From contig OY970820.1 of assembly GCA_963853835.1 (NCBI GenBank), forward strand, positions 35,922,873 to 35,986,872: a stretch of DNA of 64,000 bases, in the 5' to 3' direction. The translations under genes and the position numbers were made by a program. This DNA comes from Calendula officinalis. Lineage: Eukaryota; Streptophyta; Magnoliopsida; Asterales; Asteraceae. The notes below the pieces were generated by a model. That model did no database searches, had not been told where the DNA came from, and saw nothing but the letters and a program-made list of their open reading frames with translations. Positions within the stretch are counted from its first letter, which is position 1; each line of letters opens with the position of its first letter. Below, in pieces: positions 32,030-43,440 of this stretch.

Positions 32030-33334
32030 ATGACTCGTCCTTTTTTATGCTATTTTCTTAAAATCCCAAAATAGAAAGAAAATGGCTGAATTTTTAAGAT
32101 GGTATTTATGGAAAGATATAAATGCTTTATAAGTAGTAGAGATAATTATTTCTTATTTATTTTATAACCAACATTCAACTTTTATTTGTATTAAAAAAAT
32201 GTAATTAAATGTTACATTAGTTTAGACATTATTTCACGACTTTTGATATGGAAATTTGATGAAGCTATTAGTTTTTATTATATTTTTTTTACTACAATAA
32301 TCTTTTTATTACATTAATTTATTAATCATGTTTATGACAAACTATACATTAGTTTATTATTCATAATCATTTTCTAATCATTATTTTATAACTCATGATA
32401 AGTCAATTTATTAGTTTTTATTATAAATATACATGAGTTTATTACTTATATTCATTTACTAATAATATTATTTCAAGACTTCTAATATGAAAATTTGATG
32501 AAGTTATTAGTTTTTACAATATTTTTAATTACATTAATTTCTTATTTTTATGACAAAACTCAACTTTTAAATATATTAATTTATTTATATTTACAAATAT
32601 GTAAGCGAGCACTTATATGAAAATGAATGATCTTGTTTATTATGAACTTTGCTACATATTTATTATTAAAGTAATGTACAATGTGACTTGCCTTCACCTC
32701 CGATCATAATTTATTCATTTTGTTTTCCCGTTTGCATTGTCATTATGACTTTTGTTGCCCAATGATCGTATTGTCAACCCACATGTTTAGCTTTTGGTGT
32801 GTGTCATATATACTATCTAGACTTTAATACTTAAGTATAAGATATAATCAAAGAATTATGAGGAACTGAATTATACTAATTTGAGTATAAGATATTGTGT
32901 AATCGTCAGAGTAACACCGCTGGAGATAGTCGATCCTACAAAATAAATAAACCTAAATTAAACGATGTATCATTACACAAAAATCACTTAAAAACATCAA
33001 AATGAAATTAGACGATATAATCAAAGAATTCATGAATTCACCAAAATGAAATTCATAATAAGAGAATAGATGAATGAGATTAACAACCTTACTTACCTAT
33101 TTATACTAAATAATTCATTTTTAATTTGTATGAAAAATTATAAATTAATTAATACTTTTAATATGTGTCTTTACATTTGCTAGAAACTAAAACCTATATA
33201 TTAAATATAATAATTTAATTTAATTTATTTAATTAATCTTATAAATGAATTTGTTACATTATTAATATTTTTAATATTAAATGCAAGGTATTAATTTCAA
33301 CTTCATTTTTGGAACTCATTTTTTATGTATACGA

Positions 33335-35346
33335 GGCATCATGGCCCGTGCGATGCACGGACTTTGTTCATGATAAAAAGTTATTGGTATCAACTACAAA
33401 GTACGAACAAAGCAAAGTGTGTCCGGAGATAAATGTAAAGTAACTAAACATGAGCGATTATATATGCATAACACATAACCTGTTATTCGTAACACATAAG
33501 TGACACTACAAAGGTCTTCGTACTTTGTATTTTATAAGTACAAATATGGACAGAATGATGTTATATCTTCAAGTGACAATGGTAAATTAATAATGCTTGA
33601 ATAGAAATGTATAAAAATTTATTAAAAAATAATTATAACTATTTTGTTTTCAACATTGAGTTAATATTTAATGAAAAATTCATATTAATTTAGGTGTTTC
33701 AATCGGTAAAGGGGCTCATTTATTTTGTTTTTTTAGTGTTACAATAATTGAAAGCTTCATAACAATTAGCTATTTTAAATAGATTATGTTAGAAGAAAAA
33801 TATTAATCACTGCAATTTTATATACAATTACTTGTTTATTTAGGAATAAGTTTAATTATGTACCTAAGTTATTGTAAAAAATTTATTAAATTGTTTAAAT
33901 CTTAAGTAATAGTTGACATGATTAGCATATTATTTGTCAAATTGTTTTAACTTTATTTAGAATTGTAAGAGATAATATTACTTTATACTAAATCTTTCTA
34001 TTCATTTAATTAATACAAATATCCAAATCAAAATATTATAATAATTAGATAAGAAGATTTATGATTACATATGCCAATCATTTTATTAGTGTAAAGATTG
34101 AATATAAATTTAACAAAATGAATGCATAAAATAAGGCAAATGCAATTATCCCAGGTGAAATTTCTTGAAATGATACAAAAATGATTTCATAAAGAGTTCG
34201 AAACAACATAAAAGATATAATTTTAATCAAAATTGACCATTTACCCTAATCTGAAACAAATCCCATATGAATTTTTTTGTATTTCACAAAAAGGAACATT
34301 AACTTTGAACTCGGTGTGCAAGAAAGAATTAACGTGCTCTGCAAAAAAGAACATTAATTTTATTATTTTGGGATTATTTTTTACCTAGATTTGATAGTAT
34401 CAACTCTGTTAATTTCAGCTAACAATAAGACTAAGGTTTCCCATTTGGTCTGATATTTGTTACCGAATGTATGTTTATTGATGATGTTTATGTTGTAGGT
34501 TGGATCTGCAAAATAAAAAAGAAAGGTAGTTGTAGTTATGAATTAGAATTAGAATTTGAACATCGAATTTGAGCATCGAATTAAATCACACTAAACACAA
34601 ACCTTAGTCCATATCGTAAGGAACCTTGCACAAACATTAATCCATATTCTAAGGAACATTTCCAAGTTGTTTATATTGAAGATAAACCACTAAGTATTGT
34701 GTTAGGGAAATTCCGAGCTAGTGTGATTTTGCGAAATATATGTTTATATAGAAAATTTAAAAAGTAACTTAAGATTGTTTGAAATTCTACCATTTATTTA
34801 CCTCAATTACTTTGGTTTTTGGTAACTCTCTTTTGTATTGCTTTTCCTTTTGGGTTTTAATAAATTAACGTGCTCTACAAATATGATATGGAATTTAGAG
34901 GGTTTTTTTTAATTAATTTTGGAGTTGTGTTGCTAAAATTTTAATGTTGGTTGTAACGGCATAACTTTAATGTTGGTGACATGCCTTTTAAATGGAGTTT
35001 TATGTGTTTTGTAGCAGGATTTAAGACTTTTAATGTCAACCTTTTTATGTAATTGCATGAAATGTTTCTAAAACGTTTTTTTTTTTTTTGTTAAATGCCC
35101 GTTTAACACTTTCTGTAACGGTTGTAAGTTTTTGTACGTAGGGGTTAAATTGATTTACTTCTTGTAATTAAATGCAACATTCATCACATTCATGTAGTGG
35201 AGCAGATGTAAAAATGATATGAGAACTCAATTGGTAGATGGAGAAAATATTTAATACATAATATTTAATATTGAAATAAGTGTAATAATGATAATAGAAT
35301 TAAATGCAACTTTAATTTTGGCACTCAATTTTTATACTAATATAGA
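33335..35346 (-). mobile_element. Putative Helitron B (minus), head-to-tail with Helitron A
   Basis: Starts with GGCCCGTGCGATGCACGG (33349-33362, a hairpin), followed by ACTTTGTTCATGATAA as in Helitron A. The right end is GGCACTCAATTTTTATACTAATATAGA at 35346, which reads TCTATATTAGTATAAAAA on the minus strand. The interior is AT-rich with no coding frame. It directly abuts the right end of Helitron A. The boundaries, especially the left one, are tentative. Confidence 0.45.
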
Positions 35347-35354
35347 TATATAAA

Positions 35355-35563
35355 GGGGTTTTTCTAACTGATGCCCTAAGGGCATAAGATTAGAAGCATT
35401 CAATGAACTCCAAATTTCCTTGTATAATGAATAAATGCATTTATTGGTAATCAATGAAGTCTAATTTTTGTATGAATTAAATGTATTTCGAAATAAAAAT
35501 GGTAAGTTTGAGTTCATTAAACATGTTTAACTCATGCCCTTAGGGCATGAGTTAGCCAAACCC
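35355..35563. mobile_element. hAT-like MITE with perfect 8-bp TSD
   Basis: 209 bp with terminal inverted repeats of about 30 bp (GGGGTTTTTCTAACTGATGC and GGGTTTGGCTAACTCATGC on the opposite strand, each leading into CCCTAAGGGCAT). TATATAAA flanks it on both sides (35347-35354, 35564-35571). An 8-bp duplication is typical of hAT elements. It sits immediately next to the 5' end of Helitron B. Confidence 0.88.
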
Positions 35564-35664
35564 TATATAAAATTGACATATTCAAACCTTTGCCATACTT
35601 CAATTTTTAGCAGAATTTGAAGATTAAAACAAATCTTTTGTGGAAGACATAACGTGAATTGACA

Positions 35665-35781
35665 CCAAAGGTCCAATGATCTAATGGTAAAGATGTTTGC
35701 CCCCAACCTTAAGGTTGAGGGTTCGAGTCTCATAGTGACATAAGTAAATTTAGACCTAGATTAGGTTGTCGTTAATAAAAA
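35665..35781 (+). mobile_element. tRNA-derived SINE, same family as 24751
   Basis: Shares the body CCAATG(G/A)TCTA through GTTTGCCCCCAACCTTAAGG and the B box GGGTTCGAGTC with the copy at 24751. The direct repeat AACGTGAATTGACA flanks it (35651-35664, 35782-35795). Confidence 0.93.
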
Positions 35782-36004
35782 AACGTGAATTGACAATGCC
35801 ATTAAATGATAAAACTTTTTGACATATTAATTAAACGTCAAAGCATTTAATTAACAAATTGTTTTGATAAGACCGTCAGACCGTGGATAATCAAATATGG
35901 TATATGACCAATTGACCATTAAGATAAGATAAAGATCAATATTTAGAAACGACAGTTCCTTCACCACTGAAAGCTTTACGTATTCTTTTTTATTTTATTT
36001 TTTT

Positions 36005-36186
36005 ACCCAATATCTTATAGCCTAATAGTAAAGGTAAAAAAGTATAAGGTGTTGTTCATTAGCAAATGGTGTAGATTAGGTGCTGTTAAAAAAAATGTAA
36101 AGGTCTTGTAGCCTAATGGTAAAGATAGAAAGTATAAGGTGTTGCTCATTAGCAAATGATGTAGATTAGGTGCTGTTAAAAAAATA
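36005..36186 (+). repeat. SINE-like dimer of about 90-bp units
   Basis: Two tandem copies of TAGCCTAATGGTAAAG-like text, AAGTATAAGGTGTTG, CATTAGCAAATG and GTGCTGTTAAAAAAA. The start looks like a tRNA A region, but no B box is evident. Possibly a truncated SINE duplicated through its A-tail. Confidence 0.6.
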
Positions 36187-36533
36187 TATAATTTTTTTAT
36201 TTTATTTTACTTTTTTTTAACTATAATATTAATTTTATAAAGATATTTAGGGGTGTCTGGAATTTGCTTATTTTCAACTTATGAAGCGTATTAATTAATT
36301 ATCAAATTAGTAAATTAGGAAAAAAGTATTGTTCTTTCAAATATGAATTTCATGTTTAAAAAATCTTCTACTAGCTTTGACAAAATTTGGCACCTCATAG
36401 ATTTTTAGATATTTTCTTTGACGTAAGATATTAATCTACTCATAAATATTATATATGTAAACTAGTTTAAATTGTCAATTATAAAGAAGAAAGACAACAT
36501 ATTCTACTGTTATAAGAAATACCTTTCAGTAAT

Positions 36534-36745
36534 AGTTTAGGAACAAAATGATTAAGCGTTGAATGATTCAACGCTCTGAATGATTAAGAGGTTTTATATA
36601 AATCTTGTCGTGAATGTGAGTATTTTTTTATAAGAATTCTGAATGCTTAATGATTCAGCATACACTCTAAGGAAGAATGATTCAGCAGTGTTTTGTTGTC
36701 TCATTCAGCATATACCTCATTCAGAGGCGCTAAACAAATGCATTT
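36534..36745. repeat. Fold-back repeat rich in GAATGATTCAGC / CTGAATGATTAAG
   Basis: Repeated short words TGAATGATT and CATTCAG in both orientations, about 210 bp long. This recalls a widespread plant hAT-MITE-like repeat with the CTGAATGGTTAAG theme. No target duplication was identified. Confidence 0.4.
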
Positions 36746-37389
36746 CATTAAACTGCAAACAAATACCATCTTAGATATTGATAAATAACATAAAATTTTC
36801 AGATTACATCACATATGTTATCTTCTTTTTTCACCTTTTCTGTATATTCTTTTATATATGAAATATCTAAAAAATTATAATTGCTTGTATCTAAACAACA
36901 ATTACGTCTTCACAGGGGATCTCTAAGATTCGTTAAAATAAAGCTAAAGTTATCATTTCTATTATTTGAACACTATCAATTAATTAAATATAGAAATATG
37001 AAATATTTAAATAATTTATAGTTTTGAAACTCGCCACTTTTTTTTATAGATAAAGTATCTTATTTCTTTACAAATAAAACATTTTTATACAACAACAAAA
37101 AAAAAAAAATATCTCCAAATATAAGCTACACCTTACAACAACAATTACCAGTGACTATTCCGACTTTCAGCTAGTTATTCCAAACTTGATATCTAAAATT
37201 TAAAAAAAGTTATATTTTCGTAATGGCAAGATACACATATTATAAAGATATGAATGATAATATCCAACAAACTTTAATTATACAAAAAATTGAAACAAAC
37301 TTTAATTATATGAACGATTTTTATAAATTCCTGATAAATAAATCTAAGCTATTGGATCAATCAATCCGCAAATTATCACTACCACCAGA
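36746..37389. other. AT-rich intergenic DNA
   Basis: No supported gene. A 75-codon open frame at 37223-37450 has no recognised family and runs into the palindrome array. Confidence 0.5.
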
Positions 37390-37725
37390 ATCACATGTGA
37401 TTCAACACGTCAATACTACCACCACCTCATGTGTATTAAATCGCATGTGATTGCACACCGCCGGCCACCACCACTCCATGTGTATTAAATAACATGTGAT
37501 TCAACACGGCCGACCACCACCATCACCACCACCACCAACCTCAGTCGGTCACCGTCTCCACACCGGCAACCCCTCGCCACCGTCGGCTGCTTGCAATCAC
37601 ATGTGATTGCGCCAGCCGGAGGCGGCGACCGGCGGCAGACGGCGAGCGACGGCGAACGGTGGCGGCTGGTGGTCTCCAGCGGAAGTGGCCGGCGGTGATG
37701 GTTATATATTGAATCACATGTGATT
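37390..37725. repeat. Interspersed AATCACATGTGATT palindromes in a GC-rich patch
   Basis: The 14-bp palindrome AATCACATGTGATT, or a close variant (ATGTGATT half-site), occurs at about 37390, 37441, 37490, 37595 and 37712. A further variant is at about 38167, beyond the MITE. Between them are ACCACCACC/GGCGGCGG-rich stretches unlike the surrounding AT-rich DNA. Confidence 0.85.
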
Positions 37726-37745
37726 TGTCGATGGTGGTGGTTGTA

Positions 37746-38153
37746 TAGGGCTATCAAATCGTGCTATCGTTTCGTGTTTTTGGGTAACACGACACGCCAC
37801 GAATTTGCTCAACACGAAAACAACACGTCACGAAGTCGTGTTTTATTTGGCTAACACGAACACGACACGATTAAAAAAACGATAAACACGATTAACACAA
37901 CAACACAAAATAAATAACAAAAATAACAAATTTTTTACTTATTACATGCTAAAAACACGACAAACACGACAAAATCATAACTATCGTGTTAATTTCGTGT
38001 TAATCTTTGAACATGAACACGACACCACACGACTTCGTGTTTGTTTAACACAATACGAACATGACACGAACACGAATTCAATTTACAATTTCGTCCCAAT
38101 TTCGTTTTGTTTCATGTATTTTTATCGTGTTGTGTTAGGTTTTGACAGCCCTA
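37746..38153. mobile_element. hAT MITE, 408 bp
   Basis: The ends TAGGGCTATCAAA and (reverse complement) TAGGGCTGTCAAA are typical hAT terminal repeats. The flanks TGGTTGTA (37738-37745) and TGGTTGTG (38154-38161) fit an 8-bp duplication with one change. The interior is rich in CACGACACGA-type words. No transposase. Confidence 0.88.
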
Positions 38154-38161
38154 TGGTTGTG

Positions 38162-38480
38162 TATTGAATCACATATGATTTAATGATAGTAGTGGCTAAG
38201 AGATCTTTAATCCAGTGACTAAGATTTATTGCTACAATATTTTATAGACTTTCCTCTGCAATACAAGTCTAGTTAATGTTTACAACTATTATTAGAATAC
38301 CTTACCATTTTACATAAGATTTAAAGTTAAAATTACCTATAATGCCTCATTTTATGTTTATTTGATAAAATAAAAAAGCCCAAGAAGCGGAAAAACATTT
38401 TTTAAGGGCCCAGTCAATCCATTCTCTCTAGAAGCCCATACCATAAAAGGAAATACAATTTTCTTTTATAATATTTTAAT
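38162..38480. promoter_or_regulatory. Upstream region of the FLX-like gene
   Basis: Non-coding DNA between the hAT MITE and the first untranslated exon. One AATCACATATGATT palindrome variant lies at about 38167. No clear TATA box can be singled out in this AT-rich stretch. Confidence 0.35.
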
Positions 38481-39205
38481 ACCAATCTACTTAAGGTCTT
38501 GTAGGGTTTCTTTCATCACGGGAAAATTTCCCTTCTATCCTTCAAATCCTTCGAGTTTTCAAGGTAAATTATGCTATCATGTATCAAAATATTGAAAACT
38601 CAATTTGCATTTATTGTATTTGAAGCAGATTTCTCTTTTGATGATTTTATTGATCAATTTTTTGGTATTCCTCATGATTTGGTTTTCGATTCTGTTGTTT
38701 TGGATAATTGGGTAATCTATGCACTCAGGAAAGGCATCTCTGTTATTAATTTGTTTCTGCAGTACATTCCTACAGTATTTCGAGGTCTAGATTAAGTTAA
38801 TGATTAGCTTAAGGTGCGAATTAAAGCAGAATGAAGTGTAGTAATCGATTTAGTAGCAGTAAGACGGAAATATTTCGTATTGGATCATTCATTCAAACTT
38901 TGGGTGTATAATTCAGTAGGTTAACCTGTTGAAAAATGCCTAATGTTGTAAGGAATTAGGGATACAAATAAAATAAAATATTGGAGCATAGTAGTTGATT
39001 TTGATGAAATAGGGCAAAAGTTTTGGGAATTAGAAGGATTTAAATATGATATTTAGCAGGTCTTGCAAGTTTTGTATTGGAAGTTACTGAAAATTAGCAT
39101 TATATCAAAATGCATATGCACAATTATATCGATATTGGTTGAACCAAGTCATATGGTATATTTTATTTTATTTTTTGTATATTTCAGTTATTCTGGATCA
39201 TTAAA
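38480..39205 (+). other. 5' UTR exon and UTR intron of the FLX-like gene
   Basis: A transcript-like leader (TTTCTTTCATCACGGG...) ends at CAAG|GTAAATT (donor at 38564), and an acceptor TTTCAG ends at 39187, giving a UTR intron of about 624 bp. The last 18 bases before the ATG form the rest of the leader. This is inferred from splice consensus only; the transcription start is not fixed. Confidence 0.5.
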
Positions 39206-40159
39206 ATGTCTGGAAGGAACCGTATGCCTCGTGGGCACCGTGAGGGCCCAATGACTGTAATCCAGCGTGGGCCCGGGGCCCACCCTGCTGTTCTTGAAGA
39301 AGAACTCGAACTACAACATCACGATATTCAACGAATCGTTGCTGAAAACGGGCATGTGGTTGAAGAAAACATAAGCCTTCAAAGGGAATTAACCGCGGTT
39401 AAAGATGAATATCATAGGTTAGGTCAAATCATTCCCAAATTACATGCTGACCGAGATGCGAGATCCCGTGAGTTAATGGATAGAGGAATGAAACTTGAAG
39501 CTGAGATTCGTGATACCGAGCCTCTTAGGGCTGATGTCAGCCATCTGAGAAGTGAATTCAAGAAATTGAATTCGTTGAGGCAGGAATTATCTAATCATAT
39601 TCAGACCTTAACGAAGGATAGTGCGAGGTTGAAAGCTGAAAATGAGCAGGTTGTAGCGGTTAAAACTGATATTGATGGAATGCGTAAAGATCTTGTGGAA
39701 ATGAGGTATATGAATTTTGATTATATATCGTGTAAATTTGGTGTAAATAATGGTTTTTTTTTTGTGTAGGAGAGATTATGAAGTGATGAAGAAAACGAAT
39801 GAAGAACATATGATTCAAAAGGAAGCAATGGAAAAGAATCTTGTTTCAATGGCACGTGAAATAGAGAAACTCCGAGGGGACCAAATTAGAGCACGTGGAC
39901 TTGGTTCGTTATGTTATTTTCTTCGACACGCGTATTAAAACGTTATTATTATAAATTAATAATAATAATAATAGGAAATGTAATTGATTTTAATGTGATT
40001 AATAATTAGTGATGATTTGGTATGAATGTAGGTGGTGGGGGATATGGAATGCTAAGTGGAAGCCCTGATATGAGGTATGGTGGTGGTGGATATGGTGATG
40101 TATATGGCGGCGCTGGTGGTTGGGGGCCTTATGATCACCATGGGCCGCCACGTCATTGA
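39206..40159 (+). CDS. FLX-like coiled-coil protein (FLOWERING LOCUS C EXPRESSOR-like)
   Basis: Three coding exons, 39206-39705, 39770-39903 and 40032-40159, with GT-AG introns of 64 and 128 bp, give 253 residues. The N-terminus (MSGRNRMPRG) is basic and Arg-rich. HPAVLEEELELQHHDIQRI opens a long coiled coil, about residues 30-210, with family phrases such as SLRQELS, MEKNLVSMAREIEKLR and a conserved RELMDRGMKLEAE. The tail from about 212 is Gly/Tyr-rich (GGGGYG repeats) and ends in PPRH. FLX and FLX-like proteins are plant coiled-coil factors; Arabidopsis FLX works with FRIGIDA to raise FLC expression, while roles of most paralogues are little known. It most resembles the FLXL3/FLXL4 group, and the exact paralogue is unsure. 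The start is the first ATG after the UTR intron. Confidence 0.9.
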
Positions 40160-41420
40160 TACTATATTTTATGTGACATAAAGTGATTTCATCTTGTACG
40201 GGTTCTAAAATCTGTCTCTATATCTCTTGAGCCTTTGACACCTTGTAATGTATGTGTATATGCTTTTATATAAAATTACGACCATTTTCATGTTTCCCTT
40301 GTTGTTTTACTATATAACCTTGCTAAACAAGTCAACGTAAGTCTTGACTTTGATTAAAAAAAAATATCCACTCCAACGTCTGTTTCTCTATCTAAAAACA
40401 ATGTGAGTTTGAGTTTACGGGTTTTTTTATAATTTAGAGTTTAAATGGTTTGAAACTGAAGAAGTATTGTGCTTGGGTCAACATGAATCTGCAATCTAAG
40501 CTGGCAAGACGTTGGATTGACGTATCTGTCATGCTTTTATTAATATCGTATATTATATGGTTACAGTTAGATCTAGTCAATGTACTTAGCTTAGGGTGTA
40601 AACACTAAAAGGATTGCGTGTTTATAAACGTATTTTTGTACATAGCCATATTTTTCTCCTTTTCTTTTCGCCTTTTTAAGGCATGTTACATTAAAACAAA
40701 AATATCTAGTTACCTACGTATGAAAATAGTAAGTTACTCTTTACATATAACACTTGCAAATTATAGCATGTTATTCCTATACATAAGTCTTTGTGCAACG
40801 ATATTTTCTCTTTGGTTAATGTACAAATACTAAGATATAACCAACCGTTGGGTGTGTAGTGGTTTGTGGTTCTTTATAATTAACGTGCACCAACTTAAAA
40901 CATTCATAGTTTCGTATAATTCTTAACCATAGCTTTAACATCTATGTTTATTGATGTCCAAAGAAATTAGTAAATTGATCAAAACTGAACAAGGTAAAAA
41001 TATTGTTCACTGTGATTAAGTTAATAGTTTCAATCATTTGATAAGTGACGAGACTTCTTATTAATAAGTTGCAGAAAAAACTTGTACTATATATCAAATT
41101 TCATCAATCATCCTTTAATTTTAAAAAATTACACTTATAGTCTTTTAGTTTAAAAAAATTTCGTATAGTTTAAAAAAAAATCGTATCATTCAAAGCGTCA
41201 TCATCAAATATTAAGATAAAAAAATGTATCCCACGTGATTACTGCATTTCACTTACTAAAAAACCAAACATTCACCTGCCCACCACCAAATAAAATACCC
41301 CGTCATCCAAAACATTCCGGTGTACAAGTCAATCCCTCGACGTACAAATTATTAATGCATAAGCGTATATAGCATGAGTGACACAATATATATAATTGTG
41401 TAAAGCAAACAAAGAGCAAA
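40160..41420. promoter_or_regulatory. Intergenic region and TKPR2-like promoter
   Basis: No gene between the FLX-like stop and the next ATG. Candidate TATA boxes are GTATATAG (41365-41372) and TATATATA (41387-41394), 25-55 bp before the start codon. CACGTGATT (41234-41242) contains a CACGTG G-box. The first ~150 bp would be the FLX-like 3' UTR. Confidence 0.5.
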
Positions 41421-42838
41421 ATGGCAGAATACTGTGTAACAGGCGGTACCGGATTCATAGCCACTTACATCATCAAATCCTTGCTTCAACAAGGTCATAC
41501 CGTTCGAACTACTGTCAGAGATCCAGGTAATTTTCCACAAAACAATAAAATAATTAAAAGTTAATACTATTTTATTATTTTTTTTGCAGAAAACATTGAA
41601 AAAGTAGGGTACCTTTTGGAGCTAAAAGGAGCAGATGAAAGACTAAAGCTTATTAAGGCAGATTTAATGGTTGAAGGAAGCTTTGATGAAGCAATAAACG
41701 GTGTTGATGGTGTTTTCCATACTGCTTCCCCAGTCCTTGTTCCATACGATAACAATATTCAGGCAATTTTACCTTTTAAATAACATAATTAATCCTTTTT
41801 TTTTATCCTAATAATACAATCATTAATTACAGGAAACCCTAATTGATCCATGCATCAAAGGCACCATGAATGTACTAAACTCTTGCAAGAAATCACACAG
41901 TGTGAAACGAGTAGTGCTGACATCATCATGTTCTTCAATCAGATACCGTTATGATGTCACACAAATTTCTCCACTTACTGAATCACATTGGTCCGATACA
42001 GAATACTGCAAGGAATTTAATGTGAGATATGATTTACAATCTATAAATTATTAATTTTCATTTTAAATAAACTTTTGATTATGTTCAGCTTTGGTATGCA
42101 TATGCAAAAACAATAGCAGAGAAAGATGCATGGAGTGTAGCACAAGAAACTGGGATTGATTTAGTTGTTGTGAATCCTGCTTTTGTTGTCGGCCCGTTGC
42201 TTGCACCACAAGCAACCAGTACACTTCAAATGATACTTGCTTATGTTACAGGTACCAATTATGAAAATAATATACAATAATTAGCGAAAATGTAATCAAA
42301 ACTTATAATTTTTATCCAAAATAATTGGTTCGAACAGCAATAACTCAAATTTAAATGCAAAAAATACCTACATTTTGCCAAAATTGCTCTGTTTTTACTA
42401 CATTAAATATTAATTTTTTGTTTATAACAGGGGCAGTTAAAGAGTACCCAAACACAATAGTAGGGTTTGTGCACATAGATGATGTTGTAAATGCTCATAT
42501 TTTAGCGATGGAGAAAAAAGAAGCTGCAGGCAGACTCATAATTTCAAACACAGTCGCTCATTGGTCTGACATTTTTAAAATGCTTAAATCAAAATATCCA
42601 GATTTTAATTATGTAGAAAAGTAAGTAAAAATCATCTCCTATTTTTTAATATTAAATGTTGCATTTTACCTACAAAATATATTTGGATAAAATTAGGTGT
42701 AGCAGCCGAAAAGGGGATGACAATCCACATAGTATGGATTGCAGCAAGATATTACAATTGGGATTACCTCCATTGAAAACAATTGAGCAAATGTTTGATG
42801 ATTGCATAAAAAGTTTCCAAGATAAGGGATACCTCTGA
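41421..42838 (+). CDS. TKPR2: Tetraketide alpha-pyrone reductase 2-like (TKPR2/CCRL6)
   Basis: Six exons: 41421-41526, 41590-41762, 41833-42021, 42089-42251, 42431-42620 and 42697-42838. They give 320 residues, the usual family length. The N-terminal [13 protein letters not shown] is the NADP(H)-binding Rossmann motif of the extended SDR (DFR/CCR) family; TSSCSS (about 123-128) and Tyr159-x3-Lys163 (WYAYAK) form the catalytic set. Phrases such as [20 protein letters not shown] and [10 protein letters not shown] match the TKPR2 branch rather than true cinnamoyl-CoA reductases. In Arabidopsis this enzyme reduces the carbonyl of tetraketide alpha-pyrones made by PKSA/PKSB in tapetum cells, for sporopollenin of the pollen wall. 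Intron 2 has a GC donor. The next gene is convergent. Confidence 0.93.
41763..41832 (+). other. GC-AG intron 2 of the TKPR2-like gene
   Basis: The exon ends AATATTCAG and the intron opens GCAATT, closing at ATTACAG. The protein family fixes the junction after Asn-Ile-Gln and before Glu-Thr-Leu, and no GT donor gives the same reading. Length 70 bp. Confidence 0.85.
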
Positions 42839-43440
42839 GGTTAATTAAGATTAATAATAAAGTAATAATAGAAGACTAATGTTAGTAATCTTACTAAAAC
42901 TGCAAAAGTTCAGATCATGAAAGAATTAGCAAGATAAATGCATTATGATCAGTTAAGAATTACAGATTTATGAAAACTTACAATGGTGTTGGATTCATAA
43001 ATTGTTGATCTTCTTGTGTATAATCCAAATTAAGCTCAACGTTCAGCAAACAAATGATTCAACGAGATTGTTAGAGCATCATTAGATATAACAGATAAGA
43101 AATCTAGAGAATTGAGAGAAATTTAAGAACATTTATAATGGTTAACTGAAACTGAAACATTTATTAGCTTTCAATGTATAAAGAACACTAGATACAACAA
43201 GTTGGAACAGAATTACCCATTCACAAAGTTAAAAGAATGTAAATTTGCAATACCAAAATAAAAGAGGTAAAACAATTTAAAACCAAATAAAGCAATGTCA
43301 TTGAAAAAGCAATAGAAAGACTCAACAAATGGTTCATAAACCAGTGACTGTTGCAGGATTAAAACATGTACAAATGCTCAGCCAGCAAATGGTTATTAAC
43401 TTATTTGTTCATATTTGGAGTCTTTGTCATTGTTTGTTGA
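42839..43440. other. Convergent 3' intergenic region
   Basis: About 600 bp between the stop codons of the TKPR2-like (plus) and ERF (minus) genes. It would hold both 3' UTRs and polyadenylation sites. Nothing else is recognised. Confidence 0.6.

Larger units (their letters stand above)
28873..32142 (-). mobile_element. Helitron 1 (minus), decayed autonomous type
   Basis: Read on the minus strand it starts TCTCTACTACTTATAAAGC (ending at 32142) and finishes with a GC-rich hairpin (GGTACCCGC... GCGGGTACC, about 28879-28909) then GACTAG. It sits between A (28872) and T (32143), the Helitron rule, with no target duplication. It holds the C-terminal part of a PIF1-like helicase, a 531-bp tandem duplication and a tRNA-like module. 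The remainder of a Rep/helicase gene is missing. Confidence 0.9.
27905..33334 (-). mobile_element. Putative Helitron A (minus), host of nested elements
   Basis: The left end, TGGCCCGTGCTATCCACGG, is a short hairpin like Helitron 3' ends and matches 33343 onward, including the following ACTTTGTTCATGATAA. The right end, GGAACTCATTTTTTATGTATACGA (to 33334), resembles the right end of the next element and reads TCGTATAC on the minus strand. A Tourist MITE and Helitron 1 are nested inside. The rest is AT-rich with loosely repeated 100-150 bp units (28500-28870, 32200-32560). The ends are decayed and approximate. Confidence 0.4.

Noticed and set aside
37485..37757. 90-codon Arg/His-rich minus frame
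   Set aside because: Arises from ACC/GGC-rich spacers of the palindrome array; low-complexity translation.
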